64,000 nucleotides of DNA from an uncultured Treponema sp. (GTDB taxonomy: Bacteria > Spirochaetota > Spirochaetia > Treponematales > Treponemataceae), in contig CAMVHR010000008.1 of assembly GCA_947167345.1 (NCBI GenBank), positions 1 to 64,000 on the forward strand. Reading direction: 5' to 3'. Shown here one piece after another: positions 20,578 through 30,514 of this stretch. A model generated the notes under the pieces. That model saw only the letters and a program-made list of their open reading frames with translations, ran no database searches and had not been told where the DNA came from. Position 1 is the stretch's first letter, and every line of letters starts with the position of its first letter. The position numbers were made by a program, and so were the translations under genes.

Positions 20578-22509
20578 ATGAAATTTGAACGTACCATACC
20601 AAAACTGTTACGAAGTATAGCTCAAAAACATCCGGAAACAAGTGCACAGCTATCACACACAAAAAAAGGGGAAATTACAGAAGTAAATTACCATGACATG
20701 TTTCAGCTTGCACTGGACTTCGGAGCCGCCTTACTTGATTTAGGCGTGAAACGTGGTGACAGAATAGGTTTGATTGCAGACAATAGAAAAGAATGGGAGC
20801 AGGCAGACGTAGGACTGCTTTCAATAGGAGCTATCGATGTCCCTCGCGGATGCGATGCCACGGAAAAAGACCTTTCCTTTATCCTTTCATTTTCGGAATG
20901 TTCTGTTGTCATAGCGGAAAACAATACTCAGGTAAAAAAAATACTGAACATAAAAGATAACATTCCTACACTCAAAACAATAATTGCTTTTGACGCTGTT
21001 GATGAAGAAGAACAGCTGCGCGCAAAAAAAAGCTGCATAGATTTTTATTCATTCGAGACCTTACTTAAAAGCGGGCACGAATGGAGAAAGCTCAATATCG
21101 ATGCCATTGAAAATGAGCTTGAAAAAGGCGACTGGAATGACATTGCAACAATCATATTCACAAGTGGAACAACAGGAACACCTAAAGGTGTAATGATTTC
21201 GCACGGAAACTTCATAACCCAGCTTGACGAGCTTGTAGAAAGAATATTCATTAATCCTGGAGAAAGGGCACTTTGCGTCCTTCCAGTCTGGCATGTATAT
21301 CAGCGCGAAGTAGAATACGTCATTATGTGTCAGGCAGGAACAATCTGCTACAGCAAGCCAATCGGAAGCGTACTTCTTGCAGACCTAAAGAGCCTTAATC
21401 CTGTTCTTCTTCCTGCCGTTCCTCGTGTATGGGAAGCCGTATATGACGGAATATGGAGAAAAATGCGCAAGACAGGCGGTGTTGTATTTGCACTGTTCCG
21501 TTTTTTTGTTGCAGAAGCCCAGCTGTGGTGTGCCATAGACAGAAAACTAAGAAGAAAAACCGCTCGATTCGGTCGTGACAACCTTGGCTTCTGGTGGCCA
21601 GTCCTTGTGCTGCCTTGGCTGCTTCTTTACCCTGTAAAAATGCTTGGAAACCTAATCGTATTCCGAAAGCTGAGGGCAATGCTCGGAAACAATTTCCGCG
21701 CCGGCATTGCAGGAGGCGGAGCATACCCAGCCTATATCGATAAGTTTTTCTGGGCAGTTGGAGTAAACATTGTAGAAGGCTACGGACTTACAGAAACTTC
21801 TCCAATCATTGGAGTAAGACCTATTGCCTGCCCAGTCATGCATACCGTAGGAACACCATTACGAGGTGTAAACGCACGTATTGTAGACCAAGACGGCATA
21901 ATTCTTGGAGTTGGCCAGAAAGGCAGCCTACAGATAAAAGGCGAAACGGTTATGAAGGGCTACTACAAGAATCCTGAGCTTACGGCCAAAGTCATGACCA
22001 CAGACGGATGGCTCGATACTGGAGACCTCGCAGTATTTACAATTGACAATGAAATTCAGCTGAGGGGAAGAAAGAAAGATACCATAGTCCTTATGGGCGG
22101 CGAAAATATTGAGCCTCTACCAATCGAAAGTGCAATAAACTCATCCCCATACATTTCTGCAAGCATTGTTGTCGGCACAAACGAAAAAGGCATTGACCAG
22201 AGATATCTTGGTGTGCTTGTACTGCCAAGCAAAGAAGAAATTGAGGCTTATGCAAATGAAAACAACATTTCTTTCAATTCTTACGAGCAACTTGCGGAAA
22301 GCGAACCAATCCGAAAGCTGCTTAAGCAGGAAGTAGACCAACTGGTAAATGCAAAGACAGGCTTTAAGGCATTTGAAAAAATCAATACGCTTGAAGTCAT
22401 TACAAAACCTTTTGAAGTGGGTGTTGAACTTTCAGGCAAGCAGGAACTCATGCGCTACAGGGTACATGATCTTTACAAAGATAAAATTGCAAAGCTCTTC
22501 CACAACTAG
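20578..22509 (+). CDS. AMP-dependent long-chain acyl-CoA synthetase
   Basis: TIIFTSGTTGTPKGVMISHGNF, EGYGLTETSPIIGVR; AAGGTGG SD before ATG 20578. Confidence 0.93.
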   Translation: MKFERTIPKLLRSIAQKHPETSAQLSHTKKGEITEVNYHDMFQLALDFGAALLDLGVKRGDRIGLIADNRKEWEQADVGLLSIGAIDVPRGCDATEKDLSFILSFSECSVVIAENNTQVKKILNIKDNIPTLKTIIAFDAVDEEEQLRAKKSCIDFYSFETLLKSGHEWRKLNIDAIENELEKGDWNDIATIIFTSGTTGTPKGVMISHGNFITQLDELVERIFINPGERALCVLPVWHVYQREVEYVIMCQAGTICYSKPIGSVLLADLKSLNPVLLPAVPRVWEAVYDGIWRKMRKTGGVVFALFRFFVAEAQLWCAIDRKLRRKTARFGRDNLGFWWPVLVLPWLLLYPVKMLGNLIVFRKLRAMLGNNFRAGIAGGGAYPAYIDKFFWAVGVNIVEGYGLTETSPIIGVRPIACPVMHTVGTPLRGVNARIVDQDGIILGVGQKGSLQIKGETVMKGYYKNPELTAKVMTTDGWLDTGDLAVFTIDNEIQLRGRKKDTIVLMGGENIEPLPIESAINSSPYISASIVVGTNEKGIDQRYLGVLVLPSKEEIEAYANENNISFNSYEQLAESEPIRKLLKQEVDQLVNAKTGFKAFEKINTLEVITKPFEVGVELSGKQELMRYRVHDLYKDKIAKLFHN

Positions 22510-22518
22510 AGAGCTTGC

Positions 22519-23898
22519 CTAGATTATTTCAATTACTCGCGCTCCAGACTTTCTGTCCATCCTTGTCATGTTCTTTGGAAGGGGGACAGAAAGCAACTCT
22601 CCTGAAAAATATTTTTTTCTTGCAACAACAAGCAAAAGACCTTTTTCCGAACACGCATAATAGCCAGTTCTGTTCCCCGGCAGGCGTATTTCATCACTTG
22701 CAATTCTAAACTTCAGCACTTTGCCTGATTCCGACATGGCATCGATCTGAACAGAATCATCAGATTTTTTTTCAGCAGCAATAAATGAGAGCACAGCCCT
22801 TTCCTTTGCAAGACTTGCGCTTTCCGAAAGTTTTTTCAAATCTCGAGGAGCATCTTCTGTAGAAAATGCATAATTACACCACTTGCCACCCTTCTTTCCA
22901 TCCATAGGACACTCACAGGCGTGAGGACACGGACTAGACGGCATAAAGGCATTACGCATAAGGGCATCTCTCAACAGGCTCAAAAAACGGGCGCATGGAG
23001 GAACACCTGGTTCAATGACAAGAATTTTTGCACGACTGCTGTCTTTATTGACATAAGAAAGCAAGTCGCTACTGTATTTTTTTGCAAGATAATCAGGAGG
23101 CATGTCTGCATCCTGAACAATTTCATTAAACACATTTGCAGCCGTAACAAAATCGGCCTTATCTTTTATTGCAGTACCGAATTCACCCTTTACACGGATA
23201 ATTTTCCAAGGCTCGCATTCAAGTTTTGCGGCAACAGAAAGAAATATATCTTCTCCTTTGGCAAGAATCTGCGAAGATATATCCATGCAATACCATGTAA
23301 GTTTCTTTTTACGCAATTGCGGACATGCAAGAAAAAGGGCAATAGGCACAGTAAGAGGTCCAGAACCTACGTCAAGGCAAACGCTTCCATCTGCAAGACT
23401 ACTCAAAAAAGAATCCTGAAGATTTGCAAACAGTCGTGTCAAACGTATGATGTTCCACCACAGATAATAATGCGTATATGCACTTGTGGTTGTCACCTGA
23501 TTCATGTACCCAAGGCGCCTGTCCTGCCGTTCATCCGTAAGGTTATGACTAAGCTCCCGAATATGTTCTGCCAGCATGACTTTTTGCTTAGAGTTAATAG
23601 GAAAGATTGAATCCAGCAAAGTACCAAACTTTGTTATTACAGGAACACTATCATTTGGAAGTGAAGCAGGATTAAAAAGGGATGAAACAACATCTGCAAC
23701 AAGGGCAGTAGAAGGTGCATGTTTAGGAGAAGAAACAGTGTCTGTTTTTTTTGCCGAAATTTCATCAGATTCGTGAGCACGCTTTTCCTTACGGAGCAGC
23801 TTGCCTTCAACCTTCTTTTTCTTTTGTGAAAGCTTTACACCTTGTTTTTTCTCATACCACTTAAGTTCTATCTTTGTGTCTGTCTTTTGATTTTGCAT
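22519..23898 (-). CDS. Rsm22-like small-ribosomal-subunit methyltransferase family protein
   Basis: LDVGSGPLTVPIALFLA, VIEPGVPPCARFLSLLRDAL, SPCPHACECPM...KWCNYAF. Confidence 0.75.
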   Translation of the reverse strand: MQNQKTDTKIELKWYEKKQGVKLSQKKKKVEGKLLRKEKRAHESDEISAKKTDTVSSPKHAPSTALVADVVSSLFNPASLPNDSVPVITKFGTLLDSIFPINSKQKVMLAEHIRELSHNLTDERQDRRLGYMNQVTTTSAYTHYYLWWNIIRLTRLFANLQDSFLSSLADGSVCLDVGSGPLTVPIALFLACPQLRKKKLTWYCMDISSQILAKGEDIFLSVAAKLECEPWKIIRVKGEFGTAIKDKADFVTAANVFNEIVQDADMPPDYLAKKYSSDLLSYVNKDSSRAKILVIEPGVPPCARFLSLLRDALMRNAFMPSSPCPHACECPMDGKKGGKWCNYAFSTEDAPRDLKKLSESASLAKERAVLSFIAAEKKSDDSVQIDAMSESGKVLKFRIASDEIRLPGNRTGYYACSEKGLLLVVARKKYFSGELLSVPLPKNMTRMDRKSGARVIEII

Positions 23899-24223
23899 AG
23901 TTTTCTCCAGTCTTCTTAAGCATCTGATACAGCATTGTCAATTCAGAGCGGATATCATGAATTGTTGTCAATGCCGCAAATTCCGCTTCCCTCACCTGTG
24001 CATCAAGAATTATCTGTTTTTTTGCATTGGAAAGGCTCATTCCCTGAACCTGAGTCAAGTGCTTGAGCCTCATTATCAGCTCAACATCACGCTGAGAGTA
24101 AAGACGTTTGCCTCGATAATTCTTTTTAGGAGAAAAACCTGGAATGGCAGATTCCCAGTAACGAAGGATGTGAGCCTTTACTCCTGTAATTTTGACGACT
24201 TCTCCAATCAGATATTTAGCCAT
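23861..24223 (-). CDS. MerR-family transcriptional regulator
   Basis: YLIGEVVKITGVKAHILRYWESAIPGFSPKKNYRGKRLYSQRDVELI. Confidence 0.93.
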   Translation of the reverse strand: MAKYLIGEVVKITGVKAHILRYWESAIPGFSPKKNYRGKRLYSQRDVELIMRLKHLTQVQGMSLSNAKKQIILDAQVREAEFAALTTIHDIRSELTMLYQMLKKTGENYAKSKDRHKDRT

Positions 24224-25700
24224 TAACCTCTGGTCTATCCTGCCACTTCTGACGGCTTGCCTTCATTTCTATCTGAACAGGAATCTGATCAAAGCCCAAA
24301 TCTTCCCTTACCCTGTTCTTTAAGTATGTAACATAACTTTCAGGAACATTGTCAGGTCTGGTTGCAAAAATAAGGAATTTTACAGGATTGGAACTTACCT
24401 GCGTAATGTAGCGGACTTTAAAATGAATGGCTTTAGTCGCAGGTGGCGGATACTTAAACAGCCAGTCTTTCAATGCAAGATTAAGAGCAGCCGTATCAAT
24501 CTTACGGTTCAGCTGCTCATACAGTGTAAGGGCAGTATCCATAAGGTTCTTTATGCCGTCCTCGTTCTTTGCACTTATGGCAACAATCGGGGCCCACTTC
24601 ATGTGACCGAACATAGTATGAATGTATTCTTCAATCTGCTTAAAAGCCTTGCGGCTGCCGTCTTCTACGGTATCCCATTTGTTTAGGATAAAGATGATGC
24701 CTCTCCCTCGTTCATAAGCAAGCGATGTAATTTTTTTGTCCTGCTCTGTAAGTCCATCTTTTGCGTCCATCATTAGGAACATTATGTCACATTCATCAAG
24801 AGTCTTTATGGCTCTGTTTACGGAATAGTATTCAACATTTTCAGAAACTTTCTTCTTTCTGCGGATTCCGGCAGTATCCAGAATTTGAATGTCTTTTCCA
24901 TTATAACGGAAACTGCCTTCAACAACATCACGCGTAGTGCCGGCATAGTCACTGACAATGGAAGCTTGTGTATGAGTAAGGGCATTACTCAGCGTAGACT
25001 TACCGGTATTAGGCTTGCCAAGAATTGCAATTCGTATAGGAAGTTCTTCTTCAGAACCTTCTGTTACTCTTGAAAAATCAATTCCGTCAATTAAAGCCTG
25101 AGAAAGGGCTGGAATATTATCACCGTGCGTTGCAGAAATGAATATAAGGTTCTTAAACCCATATTTCATATAATTATATGCCAGCTCTTCATTCTTGCCG
25201 CCTTCAGTCTTATTTACAGCTCCAACAACCTTGTTCCAGTATGGACGCATCTGACTTAAAAGTTCCTCATCTTCCGTAGTAATTTCAGTTGCGTCAAGCA
25301 AAAGCAAGATGCGGTCAGCCTTACGAACCATTTCCATAGTTTTTTCAACAACAAGATCATCCATCTCGCTTTCGCGTGAAGTAAAATCACGTGTCAGCTT
25401 GTAACCACCAGTATCTACAAGATGAACAGGCTTTCCTGCAATAAAGCAAGTTCCTTCAACAGGATCCCTCGTTACACCTGGAGTCGGATCTGTTATGGCT
25501 CTTTTTGTATGTGTCAGAGCATTAAAAAGAGTAGACTTGCCGACATTAGGACGCCCCGCAATAACAATCAGAGGCAGGTTAAAATAAATTTTATCGGAAT
25601 AAAACTGCTGAGAAGAATCTTCCCTCGGAATGCCATCCTTTACAACTTCTTCTTTCGGTTCAGGTTTTGGCTTGGAAAAATCCGGTTTCTTTTTTTTCAT
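24216..25700 (-). CDS. der: Ribosome-associated GTPase Der (EngA)
   Basis: Two GTPase domains: GRPNVGKSTLFN and GKPNTGKSTLSN. Confidence 0.96.
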   Translation of the reverse strand: MKKKKPDFSKPKPEPKEEVVKDGIPREDSSQQFYSDKIYFNLPLIVIAGRPNVGKSTLFNALTHTKRAITDPTPGVTRDPVEGTCFIAGKPVHLVDTGGYKLTRDFTSRESEMDDLVVEKTMEMVRKADRILLLLDATEITTEDEELLSQMRPYWNKVVGAVNKTEGGKNEELAYNYMKYGFKNLIFISATHGDNIPALSQALIDGIDFSRVTEGSEEELPIRIAILGKPNTGKSTLSNALTHTQASIVSDYAGTTRDVVEGSFRYNGKDIQILDTAGIRRKKKVSENVEYYSVNRAIKTLDECDIMFLMMDAKDGLTEQDKKITSLAYERGRGIIFILNKWDTVEDGSRKAFKQIEEYIHTMFGHMKWAPIVAISAKNEDGIKNLMDTALTLYEQLNRKIDTAALNLALKDWLFKYPPPATKAIHFKVRYITQVSSNPVKFLIFATRPDNVPESYVTYLKNRVREDLGFDQIPVQIEMKASRQKWQDRPEVNG

Positions 25701-25706
25701 TACATT

Positions 25707-27431
25707 CTACTCCTGAACCTGATTATAGGAAATTGTTTCCATAGAAATATTTTCCAGTTCTTTAATTGTAAATCTTGAAAGAGTTTCCTTTATGACAGGA
25801 ATCTGCTTTGGGGTCATGCTCAAATTGCGAAGTCCAAAGCCTGCAAGAATCATTGCTGTTTCCTTTCGTCCTGCCATTTCGCCACAAACAGAAACAGGGA
25901 TATTGTTTTTATTAGCATTCTCAACAGTCGCACGAATCAAGCGGACAACTGCAAGATTAAATTCATTATATAAAGGAGCAACTGTAGGGTTTTCGCGGTC
26001 AACGCACAAAGTATACTGAGTAAGGTCATTTGTACCCAAGGAAAAGAAATCGCTCTTTTTTGCAAGGCAGTCAGAACATATTGCGGCTGCCGCAGTTTCT
26101 ACCATGATACCGATAGGAACTTCTTTAAATGGAATTTTCTCTTCCTTCATGCTGATTCTTACACCTTCGGCAATACCGCGCACAGTTTCAACCTGAGACA
26201 CATCAGTAATGAGAGGAATCAGTATTTTTAGATTACCGTAAATGCTAGCCCGATACAAAGCCCGAAGCTGTGTTCTGAACAGCTGAGGATAATACATGGA
26301 AAGACGTATTGCCCTCAATCCCATTAAAGGATTTTTTTCGTGCGAACTTGGAATTTCCTTAAAGTTAAGGAGCTTGTCGCCTCCGACATCAAGAGTTCGT
26401 ATGGTAACAGGCTTGTCGCCCATAATCTGCAGGACCTGCTTGTATGCCTCAAACTGGGCTTCTTCACTGACAGAATTAGAAAAAGGTCCGCTTGATTCAG
26501 AAGTGTGATTCTGGATTGCATCCATAAAAAGAAATTCCGTTCTGAACAGACCGATGCCGTCAGCGCCTTCTTCAAGTGCAATCCGGGCTTCTTCCGTAGT
26601 ACCAATATTTGCATACAGTTTAAACTCAGTACCGTCCTTTGTAAGGGCTGGCTTTGTTCTGAACTGAAGCAGCTGCTCTCGATACTTTCTGTCATCTTCT
26701 ATTTTTATGCGGTATTCGGCAAGGGAACTTTCATCAGGATTTAAAATGATTTCGCCCCTGTTTCCATCTACGATAATCTGCTCGCCAGTCTTTACCTGAT
26801 TCTGAATGTCTTCAAGACCTACAACAGCAGGAACACCAAAACTTTTTGCAAGTATTGCGACATGGCTGGAAACACCGCCTTCCGTCAATGCAAAGCCTGC
26901 TATTTTTCTTTTGCTCAAAATGACGGTATCACTGGTGCGCATTGCTTTTGCAACAATAACAGAACCGTCAGGTACTTCTTCTATGTTAAAAGGATGATAG
27001 TCAAGAAGAATGTCCATGACTTTGCCAAAAACATCTTCTATATCTTTTGAACGCTCTGCAAGATAATCATTGCCACTGTTTCTAAGACGCTCTGCATACT
27101 GGGCAACTTTTTTGTCCAATATATATTCAATGTTATACAGTTCTTCCGTATAACTGTCATGAACTTCCTGCACAAAAACAGGATCTGCAAGCATGAGCTG
27201 ATATGTCTCAAAAATAATTTTCTGAAGATTGTCTTTCGGAAGGTTCTGAAGCTGCTTGTCTATCATGGACTGGACAGAATTGCAGGCAGAAGAAAATCTG
27301 CTCCAGCCATCTTCAAGTTGGTCAGACGTTATTTTTTCTTTAGGAATGACCTTTTCTTTTATTTCAGGAAGGACAAATGCTTTTCCAATACCAATTCCAG
27401 TTGAGGCTGACAGACCCAGTACTACGTTCAT
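25707..27431 (-). CDS. ptsI: Phosphoenolpyruvate-protein phosphotransferase (PTS EI)
   Basis: FALTEGGVSSHVAILAKSFGVPAVVG, GIGLFRTEFLFMD, SLGTNDLTQYTL. Confidence 0.97.
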   Translation of the reverse strand: MNVVLGLSASTGIGIGKAFVLPEIKEKVIPKEKITSDQLEDGWSRFSSACNSVQSMIDKQLQNLPKDNLQKIIFETYQLMLADPVFVQEVHDSYTEELYNIEYILDKKVAQYAERLRNSGNDYLAERSKDIEDVFGKVMDILLDYHPFNIEEVPDGSVIVAKAMRTSDTVILSKRKIAGFALTEGGVSSHVAILAKSFGVPAVVGLEDIQNQVKTGEQIIVDGNRGEIILNPDESSLAEYRIKIEDDRKYREQLLQFRTKPALTKDGTEFKLYANIGTTEEARIALEEGADGIGLFRTEFLFMDAIQNHTSESSGPFSNSVSEEAQFEAYKQVLQIMGDKPVTIRTLDVGGDKLLNFKEIPSSHEKNPLMGLRAIRLSMYYPQLFRTQLRALYRASIYGNLKILIPLITDVSQVETVRGIAEGVRISMKEEKIPFKEVPIGIMVETAAAAICSDCLAKKSDFFSLGTNDLTQYTLCVDRENPTVAPLYNEFNLAVVRLIRATVENANKNNIPVSVCGEMAGRKETAMILAGFGLRNLSMTPKQIPVIKETLSRFTIKELENISMETISYNQVQE

Positions 27432-27462
27432 TCTATTATAGTACAGCCTAATTTTATTCTAG

Positions 27463-28266
27463 TCAATGAGTTGTATTTTCCAGAACCTGTTTGTAACGCT
27501 CGTAAAGCAGAACTCCAGCAGCAACTGAAACATTCAAGCTGTCAATCTTGCCACACGTCGGTATTGAGACAACCGCATCACAGTTTTTAGCCAGCAGTCT
27601 TGAAATGCCATTTCCCTCGCTGCCCATGACAATGCATGTCCTGCGGTCAAACTTTGTATCCTGCAAAGGAGAACCGTCTGCATCAGCACCATAAATCCAA
27701 AATCCAGACTGCTTGAGCATTTCTGCCGCCCTAACAAGATTTGTAACGACAGCCGTAGGAATGTAGGCACTTGCACCGGCACTGGTACGTGCAATAATTT
27801 CATTGTCCTGAATATCAGAAGCACCGCGCCGTTCCGGCAAAATAAGGAGCGATGCTCCAAACTGATCGCATGAGCGAAGAATGGCACCAACATTGTGAGG
27901 ATCGGTAACACTGTCAAGCATGACAACGGTTGCCGTTTCAGGACAGACCGAAAGCCACTGATCAAGCTGAACAAGATTCTTTGCTTTTTCCTGCATTTCA
28001 TCTGCAACAAGAACGATTCCGCGATGGTCACGGGCTTGTTCAGGCAAAGGAAGCACTATTTTTGCAAGAGTCTCTTCATCTGTTTCTGAAGAAGTAACGC
28101 CAGCTTCTTTTGCCAGAGAAAGGATTTTCTTGATGCGAGGACCAGGCTTTGAATAATAGATTGTAATAGTTCCGGCATGAGAGTTTTTAGCATGACTTGC
28201 TTCATCTGCAAACCGGCGAACTTTTTCTTCTACTGCATGAAAGCCTGTATATATATTCTGAGCCAT
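27463..28266 (-). CDS. rlmB: 23S rRNA (guanosine-2'-O-)-methyltransferase RlmB-like (SpoU/TrmH family)
   Basis: LDSVTDPHNVGAILRSCDQFGA, IVMGSEGNGISRLL, IPTCGKIDSLNVSVAAGVLLYE. Confidence 0.9.
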   Translation of the reverse strand: MAQNIYTGFHAVEEKVRRFADEASHAKNSHAGTITIYYSKPGPRIKKILSLAKEAGVTSSETDEETLAKIVLPLPEQARDHRGIVLVADEMQEKAKNLVQLDQWLSVCPETATVVMLDSVTDPHNVGAILRSCDQFGASLLILPERRGASDIQDNEIIARTSAGASAYIPTAVVTNLVRAAEMLKQSGFWIYGADADGSPLQDTKFDRRTCIVMGSEGNGISRLLAKNCDAVVSIPTCGKIDSLNVSVAAGVLLYERYKQVLENTTH

Positions 28267-28284
28267 TAAATCTCTGTAATTAAC

Positions 28285-28794
28285 TTATGCGTTTTTTCCG
28301 CAACAATTTTTATACTTTTTACCACTGCCACACGGACAAGGCTCGTTACGACCAACTTTGCGTCCTTCACGAATAACAGTAGTAGGCTTAATGTAACCTT
28401 CTGTATAAAGCCACTCGCCGTCTATCTTTCTGAAGCCGCCAATTTCGTGATGAACATCACGAATGCCTTTCTGAGTATAAGTTGCTTCAAACTCAACAAT
28501 GCCTTCAGTATCATCAGGACCGCCTTTTTCTACGTTAAGGATTTTCAGTCCATGCCATGTACTTGTATTGCTCCAGTCTTCTGTTGCCTTTCGGTCAATT
28601 TCAGCTATTTTCTCACCTTTTTCGCAGGTGTTGATGATAAAGTCAATTTCATGTTTTACGTAAGCCGTGTAACGAGCACGCATAAGGGCTTCAGGAGAAG
28701 GAGCTTTCTGAGTTCCCTTAATGTAAGGTTCGCAGCAGTCTGAATATTTTTTGCCGCTGCCGCACGGACATAAATCGTTATTCTGTTCACTCAT
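28285..28794 (-). CDS. YchJ-like protein with N- and C-terminal SEC-C motifs
   Basis: [17 protein letters not shown] and [16 protein letters not shown]. Confidence 0.92.
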   Translation of the reverse strand: MSEQNNDLCPCGSGKKYSDCCEPYIKGTQKAPSPEALMRARYTAYVKHEIDFIINTCEKGEKIAEIDRKATEDWSNTSTWHGLKILNVEKGGPDDTEGIVEFEATYTQKGIRDVHHEIGGFRKIDGEWLYTEGYIKPTTVIREGRKVGRNEPCPCGSGKKYKNCCGKNA

Positions 28795-28843
28795 AGGGCT
28801 TAGTATACCGATTTATACCATGCATTGCAATAATGCAAAAAAA

Positions 28844-28958
28844 GTTGTGTCACAATTTCTTAAGAAGTTGTGTCGCAAGTTCTTAAGAAGTTATGACACA
28901 ATCTCTTAAGTAATTGCGCCGTAATTTCTTAAATAGTTGTGTCGTAATTTCTTAAGTA
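28844..28958. repeat. Five degenerate 23-bp tandem repeats plus partial unit
   Basis: Units: GTTGTGTCACAATTTCTTAAGAA / GTTGTGTCGCAAGTTCTTAAGAA / GTTATGACACAATCTCTTAAGTA / ATTGCGCCGTAATTTCTTAAATA / GTTGTGTCGTAATTTCTTAAGTA. Confidence 0.9.
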
Positions 28959-28982
28959 TTTGTGACTACTTGAGAATACCTT

Positions 28983-29831
28983 CTATCGGGCTGCTTTTAC
29001 CTTGCTTATAACCGTCAGGACAGAAAACACAATCAAATCACAGCATACTATGCTTGCACCTGTCGGAAATGCAGCCTGATACGATACAATCAGCCCGCAC
29101 CACAGGCACAGCACGCTTATTATCGCACTTACAAAAACAACAGACTTAAACTTCTTGCAGATTCTCATTGCGCCAAGGGCAGGAACAACAATCAGGCTGG
29201 AAATAAGCAAAGCACCAATCATCCTCATTCCTACAACAATAACAAGAGAAGTAAGAATTGCAATCAAAAAATTAAAAACCTTTGTTTTTGTTCCAGTTGC
29301 AGCGGCAAAAGTCTCATCAAACGTTACTGCAAAAATTCTGTTGTAAAACAGTATGAACATAAATATTACTGCTATAGAAATGCCAATGCTCAGATGAACA
29401 TCCGTGCGGCTCATGCTTAAAATGCTGCCAAAAAGATAATTGCACACATCAGTATTCATGCCGGTTGTAACAGAAATGACCATGACTCCTAAAGCTAGGG
29501 CTGCTGTAGAAATTAGGGCTGTAGCTGCATCCCCTTTTATTTTGCTCGAAGACTTAAGTCTGAGTAAAAGGATTGAACTTGCCGTAACGACAGGAATACA
29601 TGTTGCAAGGGGGTCAAGGCTGAATACTTTTGCAAGGGCAATTGCCCCGAAACCAACATGACTCAGACCGTCACCAATCATTGAATACCGTTTTAAAATA
29701 AGGCTTACTCCAAGCAGAGAAGAACACAGCGCAATCAAAGTTCCAACAACAAAAGCACGCACCATAAAAGGAAATGAAAACATTTCTACAAAAAAATTAA
29801 TCACGAACTTCCTCCAGGAACTTTCTGCCAA
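28983..29831 (-). CDS. znuB: Zn/Mn-type metal ABC transporter permease
   Basis: GDGLSHVGFGAIALAKVF; MIGALLISSLIVVPALGAMRI. Confidence 0.92.
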   Translation of the reverse strand: MAESSWRKFVINFFVEMFSFPFMVRAFVVGTLIALCSSLLGVSLILKRYSMIGDGLSHVGFGAIALAKVFSLDPLATCIPVVTASSILLLRLKSSSKIKGDAATALISTAALALGVMVISVTTGMNTDVCNYLFGSILSMSRTDVHLSIGISIAVIFMFILFYNRIFAVTFDETFAAATGTKTKVFNFLIAILTSLVIVVGMRMIGALLISSLIVVPALGAMRICKKFKSVVFVSAIISVLCLWCGLIVSYQAAFPTGASIVCCDLIVFSVLTVISKVKAAR

Positions 29832-30504
29832 TGTCAGTCTTCATGTAGTCTTCCTTTGTGCCAAAGAAAACCTGCCTTGTAGCAAGATGCAGAATCTTTT
29901 TGGAATACTTTTTGGCACATTCAGTATCATGGCTTATCATGATCACTGTGATATTATCTTCATCATTCAAAGTCTTTATAATAGAATACAACTCCGCAGT
30001 TGCAACAGGATCAAGACCGCTTGCAGGCTCATCAAGAATCAAGAGCTTTTTGGTTGCGCACAAAGCCCGACACAACAATACACGCTGCTGCTGGCCACCA
30101 GAAAGTTCCCTAAAGCACTTGTCCTTTAAATTAAAGATTCCAAGTTTCTTAAGGTTTTCTTCGGTAAGTTTTTTATGGGAAGCATCAAAAAAAGGCCGAA
30201 ATCCAAGTGAGTTCTCATTACCCGAAATTACGACCTCCCACACACTCGCAGGAAAATCTTTTTTAACGGTCTGCTGCTGAGGCAGATAACCGACATATTT
30301 CTGACGGAATCCGTTAAGGAATTCTATGCTGCCAGACTCAGCCTTTTTTAATCCCAAAAGAGTTTTTATGAGAGTACTTTTTCCGGCTCCGTTTTCGCCT
30401 AGTACACAGATATAATCTCCTTCTTCAACAGAAAACGAAACATCCTGCAATGCAGGTCTGCCCTCATACGAAACACAAAGATGATTACAAGAAAGTAAGT
30501 CCAT
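29797..30504 (-). CDS. znuC: Metal ABC transporter ATP-binding protein
   Basis: [40 protein letters not shown]. Confidence 0.93.
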   Translation of the reverse strand: MDLLSCNHLCVSYEGRPALQDVSFSVEEGDYICVLGENGAGKSTLIKTLLGLKKAESGSIEFLNGFRQKYVGYLPQQQTVKKDFPASVWEVVISGNENSLGFRPFFDASHKKLTEENLKKLGIFNLKDKCFRELSGGQQQRVLLCRALCATKKLLILDEPASGLDPVATAELYSIIKTLNDEDNITVIMISHDTECAKKYSKKILHLATRQVFFGTKEDYMKTDIGRKFLEEVRD

Positions 30505-30514
30505 TTTTCACACC

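Noticed and set aside
22921-23610. 229-aa plus-strand ORF
   Set aside because: It is antisense to the Rsm22-like gene, is Cys/Lys-rich with random-looking composition, and lacks an SD.
28844-28975. CRISPR array
   Set aside because: Units are contiguous 23-bp repeats with no spacers, and there are no cas genes in the window.
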